Shown: one piece after another, positions 56,426 to 64,000 of the stretch
Numbering within the stretch: position 1 is the stretch's first letter
How the letters are laid out: every line of letters begins with the position of its first letter
NCBI RefSeq assembly: GCF_003399625.1
Contig: NZ_NBXA01000002.1
Location: 1-64,000, forward strand
Origin: Subtercola boreus
GTDB taxonomy: Bacteria; Actinomycetota; Actinomycetes; Actinomycetales; Microbacteriaceae
Direction: 5' to 3'
Length of the DNA stretch: 64,000 nt
The notes under the pieces: generated by a model
Database searches by the model: none
What the model was told of the DNA's origin: nothing
The model's input: the letters and a program-made list of their open reading frames with translations, nothing else
Made by a program: the position numbers and the translations under genes

Positions 56426-57967
56426 ATGACCCACTACCTCGCAATCGACATCGGCACCGAGAGTGCCCGGTGCGCCGTCTTCACCGACGAGGGCCTTCGC
56501 GTGGGCGACGGCAGCGCCGCCTACGTCACGACCTTCCCGAGGCCCGGCTGGGCCGAGCAGAACCCCATCGACTGGTGGAACAGTGCCGCGGATGCTGCGC
56601 GCCAGGCCCTGGCGGAGGCCCGGGTCGACGAAGTGGCCGGCATCAGTGTCGCCACCACCTCCTCCTCGGTGGTGTTCCTCGACGACGAGGGCCGATCGCT
56701 CCGGCCCGCCCTGCTCTGGATGGACGCCCGCAGCTCGGTCGAATCCCAGCGCACCGCAGACGTCACGCACGCCGCGATGAAGTTCTCCGGCGGGTCGGAT
56801 TCATCGGAGTGGCTGGTGCCGAAGGCGATGTGGGTCGCCACCCACCAGCCGGAGATCTATGCGCGCTCGCGCTACATCGGCGAATCCGTCGACTACATGA
56901 CGTTCAGGCTCACCGGACAGTGGCTGGGCTCCCGCCTCAACGCGACCTGCAAATGGAATTTCGACTGCCGCGAGGAAGACCTGCCGCACGACCTGTACGA
57001 GCTTCTCGGAGTGCCAGACCTCGGCTCGAAGCTTCCGAGCGACATCCGGGCTGTCGGCGCGGTCGCCGGGCTTCTGAGCGCTGAGGCCGCCGCCAAGCTG
57101 GGGCTCCGCAACCGCCCGGTCGTGGGTGTCGGCGGCATCGATGCGCACCTCTCCCTCATTCCGCTGCAGGGGTTGAGCGAGCATCCGGTCTCCATCGTCG
57201 CCGGCACCTCGAACGCGTTCATCGCCGAACTCGACGAGCCGGTCTTCTCCTCCACCATCTGGGGCCCCTACCCGCACGCCCTCACCCAGGGCAAGTGGCT
57301 CGTCGAGGGCGGCCAGGTCTCGGCCGGTTCCTCGCTCACCTGGCTGGCCGAACGCATCCTGGGCTTCGGGCGTGACCGGGTGCAGGCGCTCATCTCCGAT
57401 GCGAGCGAGTTGGATGCTGTGACCCACGGTCTGCTGATTCTCGACAACTTCATGGGCAACCGCACGCCGCTCCGCGACCCGCAGTTGCGGGGCGCCATCC
57501 TCGGGGCGAGCCTCGGCACGACGCCGGCCCAGCTCTATCGGGCGAGTGTGGAGTCGGTGGCCTACGGAACCCGTCAGGTGCTGGATTCGTTCGTCGATGC
57601 GGGAGTCGACGCCTCCGACGTGTTCATCACCGGCGGCATCCGGCACAACGCCCTCTGGTTGCAGACCACAGCTGACGTGCTCGCCCGGCCCCTGAACCTC
57701 GTGGCCGGGGAGAACCTCACCCTTCTCGCCTGTGCGGCCATCGCGGCGACGGCGGCCGGCGAGTATCCGAGCCTCGAGGAGGCGGCGAGGACGTTCAAGC
57801 CCGGGCACACGGTCGTCATGCCGAACGAGGGCAACCGCGTGGTGTTCGATGAGGCCTACGCGCTCTACGTCGACGCCACGACTGCGACCAGGGCGACACA
57901 CCACGCGCTGCACTCGCTGGTGTCCCGCCACAGCGCGGAGCCCTCGAACGTGGGAGTCCTCGCATGA
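56426..57967 (+). CDS. FGGY-family carbohydrate kinase, pentulokinase-like
   Basis: A 513-residue sugar kinase with two actin-like domains. YLAIDIGTESARCAVFTDEG is the N-terminal phosphate-binding loop, LLWMDARSSVE near 95 holds a substrate Asp, NATCKWNFDCREEDLPHDLY near 172 follows pentulokinase patterns, and the C-terminal FGGY-like region includes DVFITGGIRHNALWLQTTAD near 400. The closest pattern known to me is ribulokinase or ribitol/ribulose kinases, so it may phosphorylate a pentulose. Substrate inferred, not shown. Stop overlaps the SorC gene by 4 bases. Confidence 0.88.
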   Translation: MTHYLAIDIGTESARCAVFTDEGLRVGDGSAAYVTTFPRPGWAEQNPIDWWNSAADAARQALAEARVDEVAGISVATTSSSVVFLDDEGRSLRPALLWMDARSSVESQRTADVTHAAMKFSGGSDSSEWLVPKAMWVATHQPEIYARSRYIGESVDYMTFRLTGQWLGSRLNATCKWNFDCREEDLPHDLYELLGVPDLGSKLPSDIRAVGAVAGLLSAEAAAKLGLRNRPVVGVGGIDAHLSLIPLQGLSEHPVSIVAGTSNAFIAELDEPVFSSTIWGPYPHALTQGKWLVEGGQVSAGSSLTWLAERILGFGRDRVQALISDASELDAVTHGLLILDNFMGNRTPLRDPQLRGAILGASLGTTPAQLYRASVESVAYGTRQVLDSFVDAGVDASDVFITGGIRHNALWLQTTADVLARPLNLVAGENLTLLACAAIAATAAGEYPSLEEAARTFKPGHTVVMPNEGNRVVFDEAYALYVDATTATRATHHALHSLVSRHSAEPSNVGVLA

Positions 57968-58914
57968 ACGCCGACGACGAGCTGCTGGCCGTCAAAGCCG
58001 CAGAGCTGTACTACGAAGACGACAAGACCCAGGACGAGATCGGCGCTCTGCTGCACCTCACGCGCTGGAAGGTCGGCCGGTTGCTGACCCAGGCCCGGCA
58101 GGAGGGCTTCATCCGTATCGAGATCGTGCACCCCCGGGCGCGGAAGCTCCCTCTCGAGCGCGAACTCCGGGCCCGTTTCGGGCTGGCAGACGCGGTCGTG
58201 GTGCCGAGTTCGGACTCCGACGACGAGACCGAACTCCGCTCGAGGGTCGCAAGCGGTGCCGCCGAATACCTCACCTCGCTCCGCCCTGCGCCGAAGACGC
58301 TCGGCATCAGCTGGGGCCGCACGATGCACGACGTCGCGACCCACCTCCCGAGCGGTTGGGCGCGCGGCGTCAACGTGGTGCAGATCAACGGCGGTGTGAG
58401 CCTGAACAAGCGGGCGAGCTCTGCGGCGAACACGGCCGTGACGATCGCCCAGAAGGGCGGCGGTACGGCGACGCTCCTGCCGAGCCCCGCCATCCTGCAG
58501 GAGGCCGCCACGAAGCGTGCGATCGAGAGCGATCGGGCCGTTCGGGCAGTGCTGGATGCGGGCATCGCCGCCTCGACGTTCATGTACAGCGCCGGTGCTG
58601 TCGACGTCAAGTCGGTGCTCGTCGAGAGCGGCTACCTCACCTCGGCCGAGGTCGCGGCGCTCGTCCGTAAGGGAGCGGTCGCCGATGTGGTGGGGCGCTT
58701 CATCGACGCCGACGGCAACATCATCGACCAGGGCCTCGACGACCGCACGGTCGGTCTCTCGATCGATGCCCTCCGTGAGTCGTCGAGTGCGATCGCCGTG
58801 ATCGCCGGCCGCTCGAAGCACGAGATCTGTCGCACCGTCGTCTCCAACGGGCTCTGCACCGTGCTCGTCACCGACGAAGACACCGCCACTTTCCTCTTGG
58901 AGGCTCACCGATGA
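57964..58914 (+). CDS. SorC-family (DeoR-type) transcriptional regulator
   Basis: A 316-residue SorC/DeoR-type sugar-phosphate-responsive regulator. N-terminal helix-turn-helix (KTQDEIGALLHLTRWKVGRL, LTQARQEGFIRIEIVHPRAR) and C-terminal sugar-phosphate domain (LGISWGRTMHDVATHLPSGW, VVQINGGVSLNKRASSAANT, LSIDALRESSSAIAVIAGRS). B. subtilis DeoR, in this family, senses deoxyribose 5-phosphate to control deoC, which fits the presence of deoC in this operon. Probably acts at the palindrome 54161-54174. Overlaps both neighbours by 4 bases. Confidence 0.92.
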   Translation: MNADDELLAVKAAELYYEDDKTQDEIGALLHLTRWKVGRLLTQARQEGFIRIEIVHPRARKLPLERELRARFGLADAVVVPSSDSDDETELRSRVASGAAEYLTSLRPAPKTLGISWGRTMHDVATHLPSGWARGVNVVQINGGVSLNKRASSAANTAVTIAQKGGGTATLLPSPAILQEAATKRAIESDRAVRAVLDAGIAASTFMYSAGAVDVKSVLVESGYLTSAEVAALVRKGAVADVVGRFIDADGNIIDQGLDDRTVGLSIDALRESSSAIAVIAGRSKHEICRTVVSNGLCTVLVTDEDTATFLLEAHR

Positions 58915-60440
58915 GTACCACCCTGCTCCAGCCCGACACCAGCGCCGGCGCCGGTGTGCTGCGGCTGAGAATGTCCGGCATCAACAAGTCGTTCCCCGGC
59001 ACCCACGCCTGTCGCGACACCCGGCTCGAGGTGCGACCCGGTGAGGTGCACTGCCTGCTGGGTGAGAACGGGGCCGGCAAGTCCACCCTGATGAAGATCC
59101 TCTCCGGGTCGTACCAGCCCGACAGCGGGGTGATCGCCATCGACGGCGTCGACGTATCGTTCGCCAACCCGCTCGACGGCATCGCGGCCGGTATCGCGGT
59201 CATCTACCAGGAGCTCGACCTCTTCCCCGACCTGACCGTCGCGCAGAACCTCTACCTCGGCCACTCGCCGAGCGTGGGCGGCATCGTTCGCGGTCGCCGG
59301 CGGCGAGCGGATGCCCGGGAGATCCTGAAGCGGGTGGGGGCCACCTTCTCGCCCGATGCCATCGTCGGCCTGCTGCCCATCGCCGACCAGCAGCTCACCG
59401 CCATCGCCCGCGCGCTCACCGCCGATGCCCGGCTGATCGTGATGGACGAACCGACCGCCACGCTCGGCGATGCCGACGTGGAGAAGGTGCACACGGTCAT
59501 CCGGAGCCTCGTCGCCGAGGGGCGGAGTGTCGTCTACATCTCGCACCGGCTCGACGAGGTGAAGGAGATCGGCGATCGCATCACCGTGCTCCGCGACGGA
59601 GCGAACGTGGCCGAACACCGGGTCGCCGACAGCACTCCCGATGAGTGGATCGCCGACATGATCGGTGAGAAGAAGAAGGAGCTGACCGCGGTGACCGACC
59701 GGCCCGCGCCGACCGGTGAGCCGCTGCTGGAGATCGAACGCGTCACCATCAAGGGAGTCATCGACATCTCGGATGTCTCGGTGCGCCCGGGCGAGATCGT
59801 CGGCCTGGCAGGTCTCGGCGGAGCGGGCCGAACGACCTTCCTCTCCGCGGTGTTCGGAGCCCGGCGCTCCAGCAGCTCTCTCCGGCTGGCCGGGAAGCCG
59901 CTCACCATCCGCTCGGTGCGGGACGCCACGGCCGCGGGCTTCGGCCTCGTGCCCGAGTCACGGAAGACCGAGGGGCTCATGCTGGGACTCTCCATCGGCC
60001 GCAATGCCTCGATCTCCTCGATCGGCGCCCCGCCGTGGCTGATGCCGCACCGCCGGGGCAGGGCTCTCTCCACCCCGGTGCTCGCGGGCCTCGGTGTGAA
60101 GTACGCCAGTGTGAACCAGGCCGTCGGGCAGCTGAGTGGCGGCAACCAGCAGAAGGTCGTGCTGGCCAAATGGCTGACCCGCGGCATCCGCGTGCTACTG
60201 CTTGACGAACCCACGCGGGGTCTGGACATCGGCGCGAAAGCCGATCTCTACCGCCAGGTGCGCGCCCTCGCCGACAACGGTGCGGCGGTTCTGGTCGCGT
60301 CCAGTGAGCTCAGCGAGCTCGTGGCCAATGCCGATCGCATCATCGTGCTGCACGAAGGGCGGAAGGTCGGCGAGTTCGACCCGCGCCTGGCCTCCGAAGA
60401 ATCCATCACCCACGCAATCATCAGCGGGAAGATCTCATGA
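58911..60440 (+). CDS. Sugar ABC transporter ATP-binding protein
   Basis: A 509-residue tandem ATPase. Walker [17 protein letters not shown] near residue 49, domain 1 Walker B LIVMDEPTATLGD, domain 2 signature [15 protein letters not shown] near 410 and LLLDEPTRGLDIGAKADLY. Domain 2 Walker A is the usual degenerate GLGGAGRTTF. It powers import with the next gene's permease and the lipoprotein. All key residues are intact, in contrast with the degenerate copy at 30076-31713. Confidence 0.95.
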   Translation: MSTTLLQPDTSAGAGVLRLRMSGINKSFPGTHACRDTRLEVRPGEVHCLLGENGAGKSTLMKILSGSYQPDSGVIAIDGVDVSFANPLDGIAAGIAVIYQELDLFPDLTVAQNLYLGHSPSVGGIVRGRRRRADAREILKRVGATFSPDAIVGLLPIADQQLTAIARALTADARLIVMDEPTATLGDADVEKVHTVIRSLVAEGRSVVYISHRLDEVKEIGDRITVLRDGANVAEHRVADSTPDEWIADMIGEKKKELTAVTDRPAPTGEPLLEIERVTIKGVIDISDVSVRPGEIVGLAGLGGAGRTTFLSAVFGARRSSSSLRLAGKPLTIRSVRDATAAGFGLVPESRKTEGLMLGLSIGRNASISSIGAPPWLMPHRRGRALSTPVLAGLGVKYASVNQAVGQLSGGNQQKVVLAKWLTRGIRVLLLDEPTRGLDIGAKADLYRQVRALADNGAAVLVASSELSELVANADRIIVLHEGRKVGEFDPRLASEESITHAIISGKIS

Positions 60441-61483
60441 CAACTGTGAACACACCCCCGGCCGTCGACGTCGACGCCGACAGTTCTGCCTCGGCCTCTG
60501 CCTCAGCCGAGAAGGCCGCCGCCTCCCCTTGGAGGCGCCGCGGCTCCAGCTGGCTCGTCAAGGGCAACCTCCTGATCGTCTTCGTGGTCATCGTGGTGAT
60601 CGCCTCGCTGCTCTCGCCCGACTTCCTGACCGTGCGGAACCTCTCCAACCTGTTGCAGCAGTCGAGCCTCACCGGCATCATCGCGATCGGCATGACCCTG
60701 GTCATCCTGACCTCCGGCATCGACCTGTCGGTGGGCAGTACGGCTGCGCTGAGCGGGATGATCGTGGCCATCACCCTCGACGGCTCTGTGCCGATTCCGC
60801 TCGCCATTCTGCTCGCGCTCGTGGTCGGCCTTGCCGTGGGGCTCGTGATGGGCGCCATCGCGGCGTGGATCAGGCTGCCTGCCTTCATCGTCACGCTTGC
60901 AGGGCTCACGGCCATCCGCGGTGCCGCCTATCTGACCACCGACGGCCGGCCGGTCGGCCAGAACCTGCCCGAGTCGTTCACCCTGATCGGCGGCGGCTAC
61001 ATGGGTTTCATCCCCATCACCGGCCTGATCTTCATCGTGGTCGCCCTTCTCGCGGCGGCGCTGCTGCGCTTCACCACGTTCGGTGAGTACATCTACGCTG
61101 TCGGCAGCAACGAGGAGGCTGCGCGCCTCTCCGGTGTGCCGGTGAAGTGGGTGCAGATGGCCGTGTTCGGCATCTCGGGCCTGACCGCTGCCCTGGCGGG
61201 CATCCTGCTCACCAGTCGGCTCACCATCGCGCAGCCCACGTCGTTCACCGGGGCCGAACTCGACGGCATCGCAGCGGTGGTTCTCGGCGGTGCAGCCCTC
61301 GCTGGCGGGCGCGGCGGTATCGGCGGAACCTTCATTGCCGTGCTGTTGCTCTCCGTTCTGAAGAACCTCTTCAACCTGATGGGTATCGGTTCGTTCTTCC
61401 AGATGGTCGCGACCGGGCTCATCCTGCTGCTGGCCCTCATTCTGAACAAGTTCATCGATTCGCGTGCGCGGAACATTTCCTGA
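60437..61483 (+). CDS. Sugar ABC transporter permease
   Basis: A 348-residue RbsC-type permease with eight to ten helices. After a hydrophilic Ala/Ser/Asp-rich N-terminus (~residues 1-40), typical stretches are VILTSGIDLSVGSTAALSGM near 90, LPAFIVTLAGLTAIRGAAYL near 145 and LGGAALAGGRGGIGGTFIAV near 285. Forms the channel with the preceding ATPase. Overlaps the ATPase stop by 4 bases and the aldolase start region at the 3' end. Confidence 0.94.
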   Translation: MTTVNTPPAVDVDADSSASASASAEKAAASPWRRRGSSWLVKGNLLIVFVVIVVIASLLSPDFLTVRNLSNLLQQSSLTGIIAIGMTLVILTSGIDLSVGSTAALSGMIVAITLDGSVPIPLAILLALVVGLAVGLVMGAIAAWIRLPAFIVTLAGLTAIRGAAYLTTDGRPVGQNLPESFTLIGGGYMGFIPITGLIFIVVALLAAALLRFTTFGEYIYAVGSNEEAARLSGVPVKWVQMAVFGISGLTAALAGILLTSRLTIAQPTSFTGAELDGIAAVVLGGAALAGGRGGIGGTFIAVLLLSVLKNLFNLMGIGSFFQMVATGLILLLALILNKFIDSRARNIS

Positions 61484-61497
61484 TGGTTGGAGAACCC

Positions 61498-62502
61498 ATG
61501 ACAATTGACACTCTGACGGCCGGCGCGCTGGCCCGCAACCTGGTGGGCGGCGACGTCACCGACGCGAACCTGCGCCGCTACCTCGAAGGCATCCCGGGAA
61601 TCGACGCTGTGGGACTCGAGCAGCGTGCCGCCTCACTCGGAACCCGGTCGATCAAGACCACATCGAAGGCCTGGGCCCTCGACCGCATCATCCAGCTGAT
61701 CGACCTCACGACGCTCGAAGGCGCCGACACCCCCGGCAAGGTGCGTTCGCTCGTCGCCAAGGCGATGGTTCCGGATGCCTCGGACCCCACCACCCCGCGG
61801 GTTGCCGCTGTCTGCGTGTATGGCGACATGGTCGGTGACGCGGTGACTGCGCTCGGCGCCTCGCACGGCGACCCCGACCACGGCGGCATCAGCGTCGCTG
61901 CGGTCGCCACCGCGTTCCCGAGCGGTCGTGCCTCGCTCGCCGTGAAGCTGGCCGACACTGCCGACGCCGTCTCGGCGGGTGCAGACGAGATCGACATGGT
62001 CATCGACCGGGGCGCGTTCCTCTCCGGCCGCTACGGGTTGGTCTACGACCAGATCGTCGCGGTGAAGGAGGCCTGCCGCCGTGCCGACGGCAGCTTCGCA
62101 CACCTGAAGGTGATCCTCGAGACCGGCGAGCTGAACACGTACGACAACGTGCGCCGGGCATCCTGGCTCTCGATCCTCGCCGGCGGCGACTTCATCAAGA
62201 CTTCGACGGGCAAGGTGGCGCCCGCCGCGACCCTGCCCGTGACACTCTCGATGCTCGAGGTCGTGCGCGACTGGCACCGCCTGACCGGCCAGAAGATCGG
62301 TGTGAAGCCGGCCGGCGGCATCCGTTCGTCGAAAGACGCGATCAAGTACCTCGTGACCGTCGCCGAGACCGTGGGGGAGGAGTGGCTGACGCCGCACCTG
62401 TTCCGGTTCGGGGCGTCGAGCCTGCTGAACGACGTGCTGTTGCAGCGCCAGAAGCTCACGACCGGGCACTACTCCGGCGCCGACTACGTCACCATCGACT
62501 GA
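61498..62502 (+). CDS. deoC: Deoxyribose-phosphate aldolase
   Basis: A 334-residue class I DERA of the long type; standard bacterial DERA is 220-260 residues. It cleaves 2-deoxyribose 5-phosphate to glyceraldehyde 3-phosphate and acetaldehyde. Lys234 in GGDFIKTSTGKVAPA is the Schiff-base lysine and Lys270 in IGVKPAGGIR is the second; AGADEIDMVIDRGAF near 160 carries the catalytic Asp. An N-terminal ~55-residue extension precedes the barrel, as in eukaryotic-type DERA. ATG preferred after GGAG; an earlier ATG overlapping the permease stop by one base is possible. Substrate may be a related deoxy-sugar phosphate. Confidence 0.9.
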   Translation: MTIDTLTAGALARNLVGGDVTDANLRRYLEGIPGIDAVGLEQRAASLGTRSIKTTSKAWALDRIIQLIDLTTLEGADTPGKVRSLVAKAMVPDASDPTTPRVAAVCVYGDMVGDAVTALGASHGDPDHGGISVAAVATAFPSGRASLAVKLADTADAVSAGADEIDMVIDRGAFLSGRYGLVYDQIVAVKEACRRADGSFAHLKVILETGELNTYDNVRRASWLSILAGGDFIKTSTGKVAPAATLPVTLSMLEVVRDWHRLTGQKIGVKPAGGIRSSKDAIKYLVTVAETVGEEWLTPHLFRFGASSLLNDVLLQRQKLTTGHYSGADYVTID

Positions 62503-62549
62503 TCTCTCAGACTGATCTTTCCCGACTGATCTTGCAAGGAACCGTACCC

Positions 62550-64000
62550 ATGACATTTCTCGAATACGCACCTGCCCCCGAATCGACGGGCCTGCTGAAC
62601 CTCAAAGACTCCTACGGGCTCTTCATCGACGGTGAGTTCGTCGAAGCCCGCGGCGAGTCGTTCGCCACCATCTCCCCGGCCACCGAGAAGACCATCGCCC
62701 TGATCTCCACGGCATCGGACGAGGATGTGGATGCCGCGGTCGCCGCCGCACGCCGCGCCTACGACTCGACCTGGTCACGCCTGTCGGGGCGGGACCGTGG
62801 CAAGTACCTCTTCCGCATCGCGCGGCTCGTGCAGGAGAGGGCCCGCGAGCTCGCCGTCGCCGAATCCCTCGACAACGGCAAACCCATCAAGGAGAGTCGC
62901 GACTTCGACATCCCAACGGTCGCGGCCTGGTTCTTCTACTACGCCGGCTGGGCCGACAAACTCGACCACGCCGGCCTCGGAGCCAACCCCTCCTCACTGG
63001 GTGTGGCGGCCCAGGTCATCCCGTGGAACTTCCCGCTGATGATGCTGGCGTGGAAGGTCGCGCCGGCGCTCGCCGCCGGCAACACCGTGGTACTGAAGCC
63101 CGCGGAGACCACGTCGCTCACCGCGCTGCTGTTCGCGGAGATCCTGCAGCAGGCCGACCTGCCCGCCGGTGTGGTGAACATCGTCACCGGTGCCGGCGCG
63201 ACCGGCCGCACGCTGGTCAACCACCCCGATGTGAACAAGGTCGCCTTCACCGGTTCGACAGCCGTCGGCCGGGAGATCGCTCGGTCACTCGCCGGAACCT
63301 CGAAGAAGATCACCCTCGAGCTCGGTGGCAAGGCGGCGAACATCGTGTTCGACGACGCACCCATCGACCAGGCGATCGAGGGCATCGTCAACGGCATCTT
63401 CTTCAACCAGGGCCAGGTCTGCTGCGCGGGGTCGCGCTTGCTGGTGCAGGAGAACATCCACGATGAGGTCGTCGCAAGGCTCAAGGAGCGCCTGTCGACC
63501 CTGCGGGTCGGAGATCCGCTCGACAAGAACACCGATGTCGGCGCGATCAACAGTGCGGCGCAGCTCGCCCGTGTCACAGAACTGACGGCGGCCGGCGAGG
63601 CTGAGGGCGCTGTGCGCTGGAGCCCTTCGTGCGACTTGCCTTCCGAGGGGTTCTGGTTCGCGCCCACGATCTTCACGAACGTGCAGGCCAGCCACCGCAT
63701 CGCCCGCGACGAGATCTTCGGGCCGGTGCTGTCGGTGCTGTCGTTCCGCACGCCCGCCGAGGCGATCGCCAAGGCGAACAACACGCCCTACGGACTGTCC
63801 GCCGGTATCTGGAGCGACAAGGGCAGCCGCGTGCTGGCCGTCGCCGACAAGCTGCGGGCGGGCGTCGTCTGGGCGAACACCTTCAACAAGTTCGATCCCG
63901 CGTCGCCGTTCGGCGGCTACAAGGAGTCGGGCTATGGCCGCGAGGGCGGTCGCCCGGGTCTGGCGGCGTACCTGAAGCCGGCGCCGCTCGGCAGTTCGGC
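62550..64000 (+). CDS. Aldehyde dehydrogenase, 3' end outside window
   Basis: An NAD(P)-dependent aldehyde dehydrogenase, 483 codons to the window edge, near the usual full length of 480-500. Motifs: VIPWNFPLMMLAWKVAPALA near 155, FTGSTAVGREIAR near 235, catalytic Glu in LELGGKAANIVF near 258 and catalytic Cys in GQVCCAGSRL near 291, and FGGYKESGYGREGG near the C-terminal edge. Follows deoC by 47 bases with a GCAAGGAACC ribosome-binding site. Likely oxidises the acetaldehyde made by DeoC, or a sugar-derived aldehyde. Acyl-CoA formation cannot be excluded. Confidence 0.94.
   Translation, partial: MTFLEYAPAPESTGLLNLKDSYGLFIDGEFVEARGESFATISPATEKTIALISTASDEDVDAAVAAARRAYDSTWSRLSGRDRGKYLFRIARLVQERARELAVAESLDNGKPIKESRDFDIPTVAAWFFYYAGWADKLDHAGLGANPSSLGVAAQVIPWNFPLMMLAWKVAPALAAGNTVVLKPAETTSLTALLFAEILQQADLPAGVVNIVTGAGATGRTLVNHPDVNKVAFTGSTAVGREIARSLAGTSKKITLELGGKAANIVFDDAPIDQAIEGIVNGIFFNQGQVCCAGSRLLVQENIHDEVVARLKERLSTLRVGDPLDKNTDVGAINSAAQLARVTELTAAGEAEGAVRWSPSCDLPSEGFWFAPTIFTNVQASHRIARDEIFGPVLSVLSFRTPAEAIAKANNTPYGLSAGIWSDKGSRVLAVADKLRAGVVWANTFNKFDPASPFGGYKESGYGREGGRPGLAAYLKPAPLGSS

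Overview
The window is GC-rich, densely coded chromosomal DNA of an actinobacterium. A Microbacteriaceae-like host is inferred from gene content and codon use: a 13E12/DUF222-HNH protein, GAF-ANTAR regulators, a divergent AsnC/alanine dehydrogenase pair, an actinobacterial tellurium-resistance (Ter) cluster and several sugar ABC operons. I see no phage, insertion sequence, CRISPR array or rRNA. The 5' edge cuts a DUF222-HNH gene and the 3' edge cuts an aldehyde dehydrogenase gene.

Layout. 1-9.4 kb holds housekeeping and redox genes: PAP2 phosphatase, FetB-like permease, epimerase, azoreductase, VOC protein, AsnC regulator divergent from ald, and a TetR regulator divergent from an SDR across a perfect 18-bp palindrome. 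A tRNA-Arg(ACG) with encoded CCA and a terminator (9.45-9.56 kb) is followed by a hipBA toxin-antitoxin pair. 11.2-15.2 kb has a RibD-C reductase, a methyltransferase, a FAD oxidase and two GAF-ANTAR regulators.

15.4-25.8 kb is one tightly packed minus-strand operon: TerC, three TerD proteins, a TelA-family protein, two unrecognised proteins, then a CitE-like lyase, two phosphoribosyltransferase-type proteins (TRSP and StiP families) and a HAD phosphatase. This is the Ter stress-response core joined to its proposed nucleoside-like metabolite module. A divergent MarR gene and a 22-bp palindrome over the promoter suggest the control.

26-30 kb carries a zinc-ribbon/GIY-YIG-like protein, a GlcD-type oxidase and an ohrR-ohr peroxide pair behind a four-unit 15-bp tandem operator region. 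30-38 kb is an arabinose-type locus (LacI, araD, sugar-binding lipoprotein, ATPase, permease) ending in a degenerate ATPase that lost its key nucleotide-binding residues. 38-43 kb has msrA, a YcgQ/YcgR-like metal-permease trio and a stand-alone Abi/HEPN-type protein. 43-50 kb has a TetR/MFS efflux pair and a two-component system upstream of an ABC/FtsX exporter. 50-54 kb is a peptide-type ABC importer with fused ATPases and no binding protein. 54.2-64 kb is a plus-strand catabolic operon: sugar-binding lipoprotein, zinc dehydrogenase, FGGY kinase, SorC regulator, ABC ATPase, permease, deoxyribose-phosphate aldolase and aldehyde dehydrogenase. It probably imports and degrades a pentose, pentitol or deoxy-sugar to a triose phosphate plus acetaldehyde-derived acetate or acetyl-CoA.

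Gaps between genes, especially past 3' ends, often contain short GC-rich tandem arrays (14-19 bp units) or long perfect inverted repeats. These are described individually. Gene ends are from reading frames; most starts were moved to internal ATG/GTG codons supported by a ribosome-binding site, family N-termini or operon overlap.
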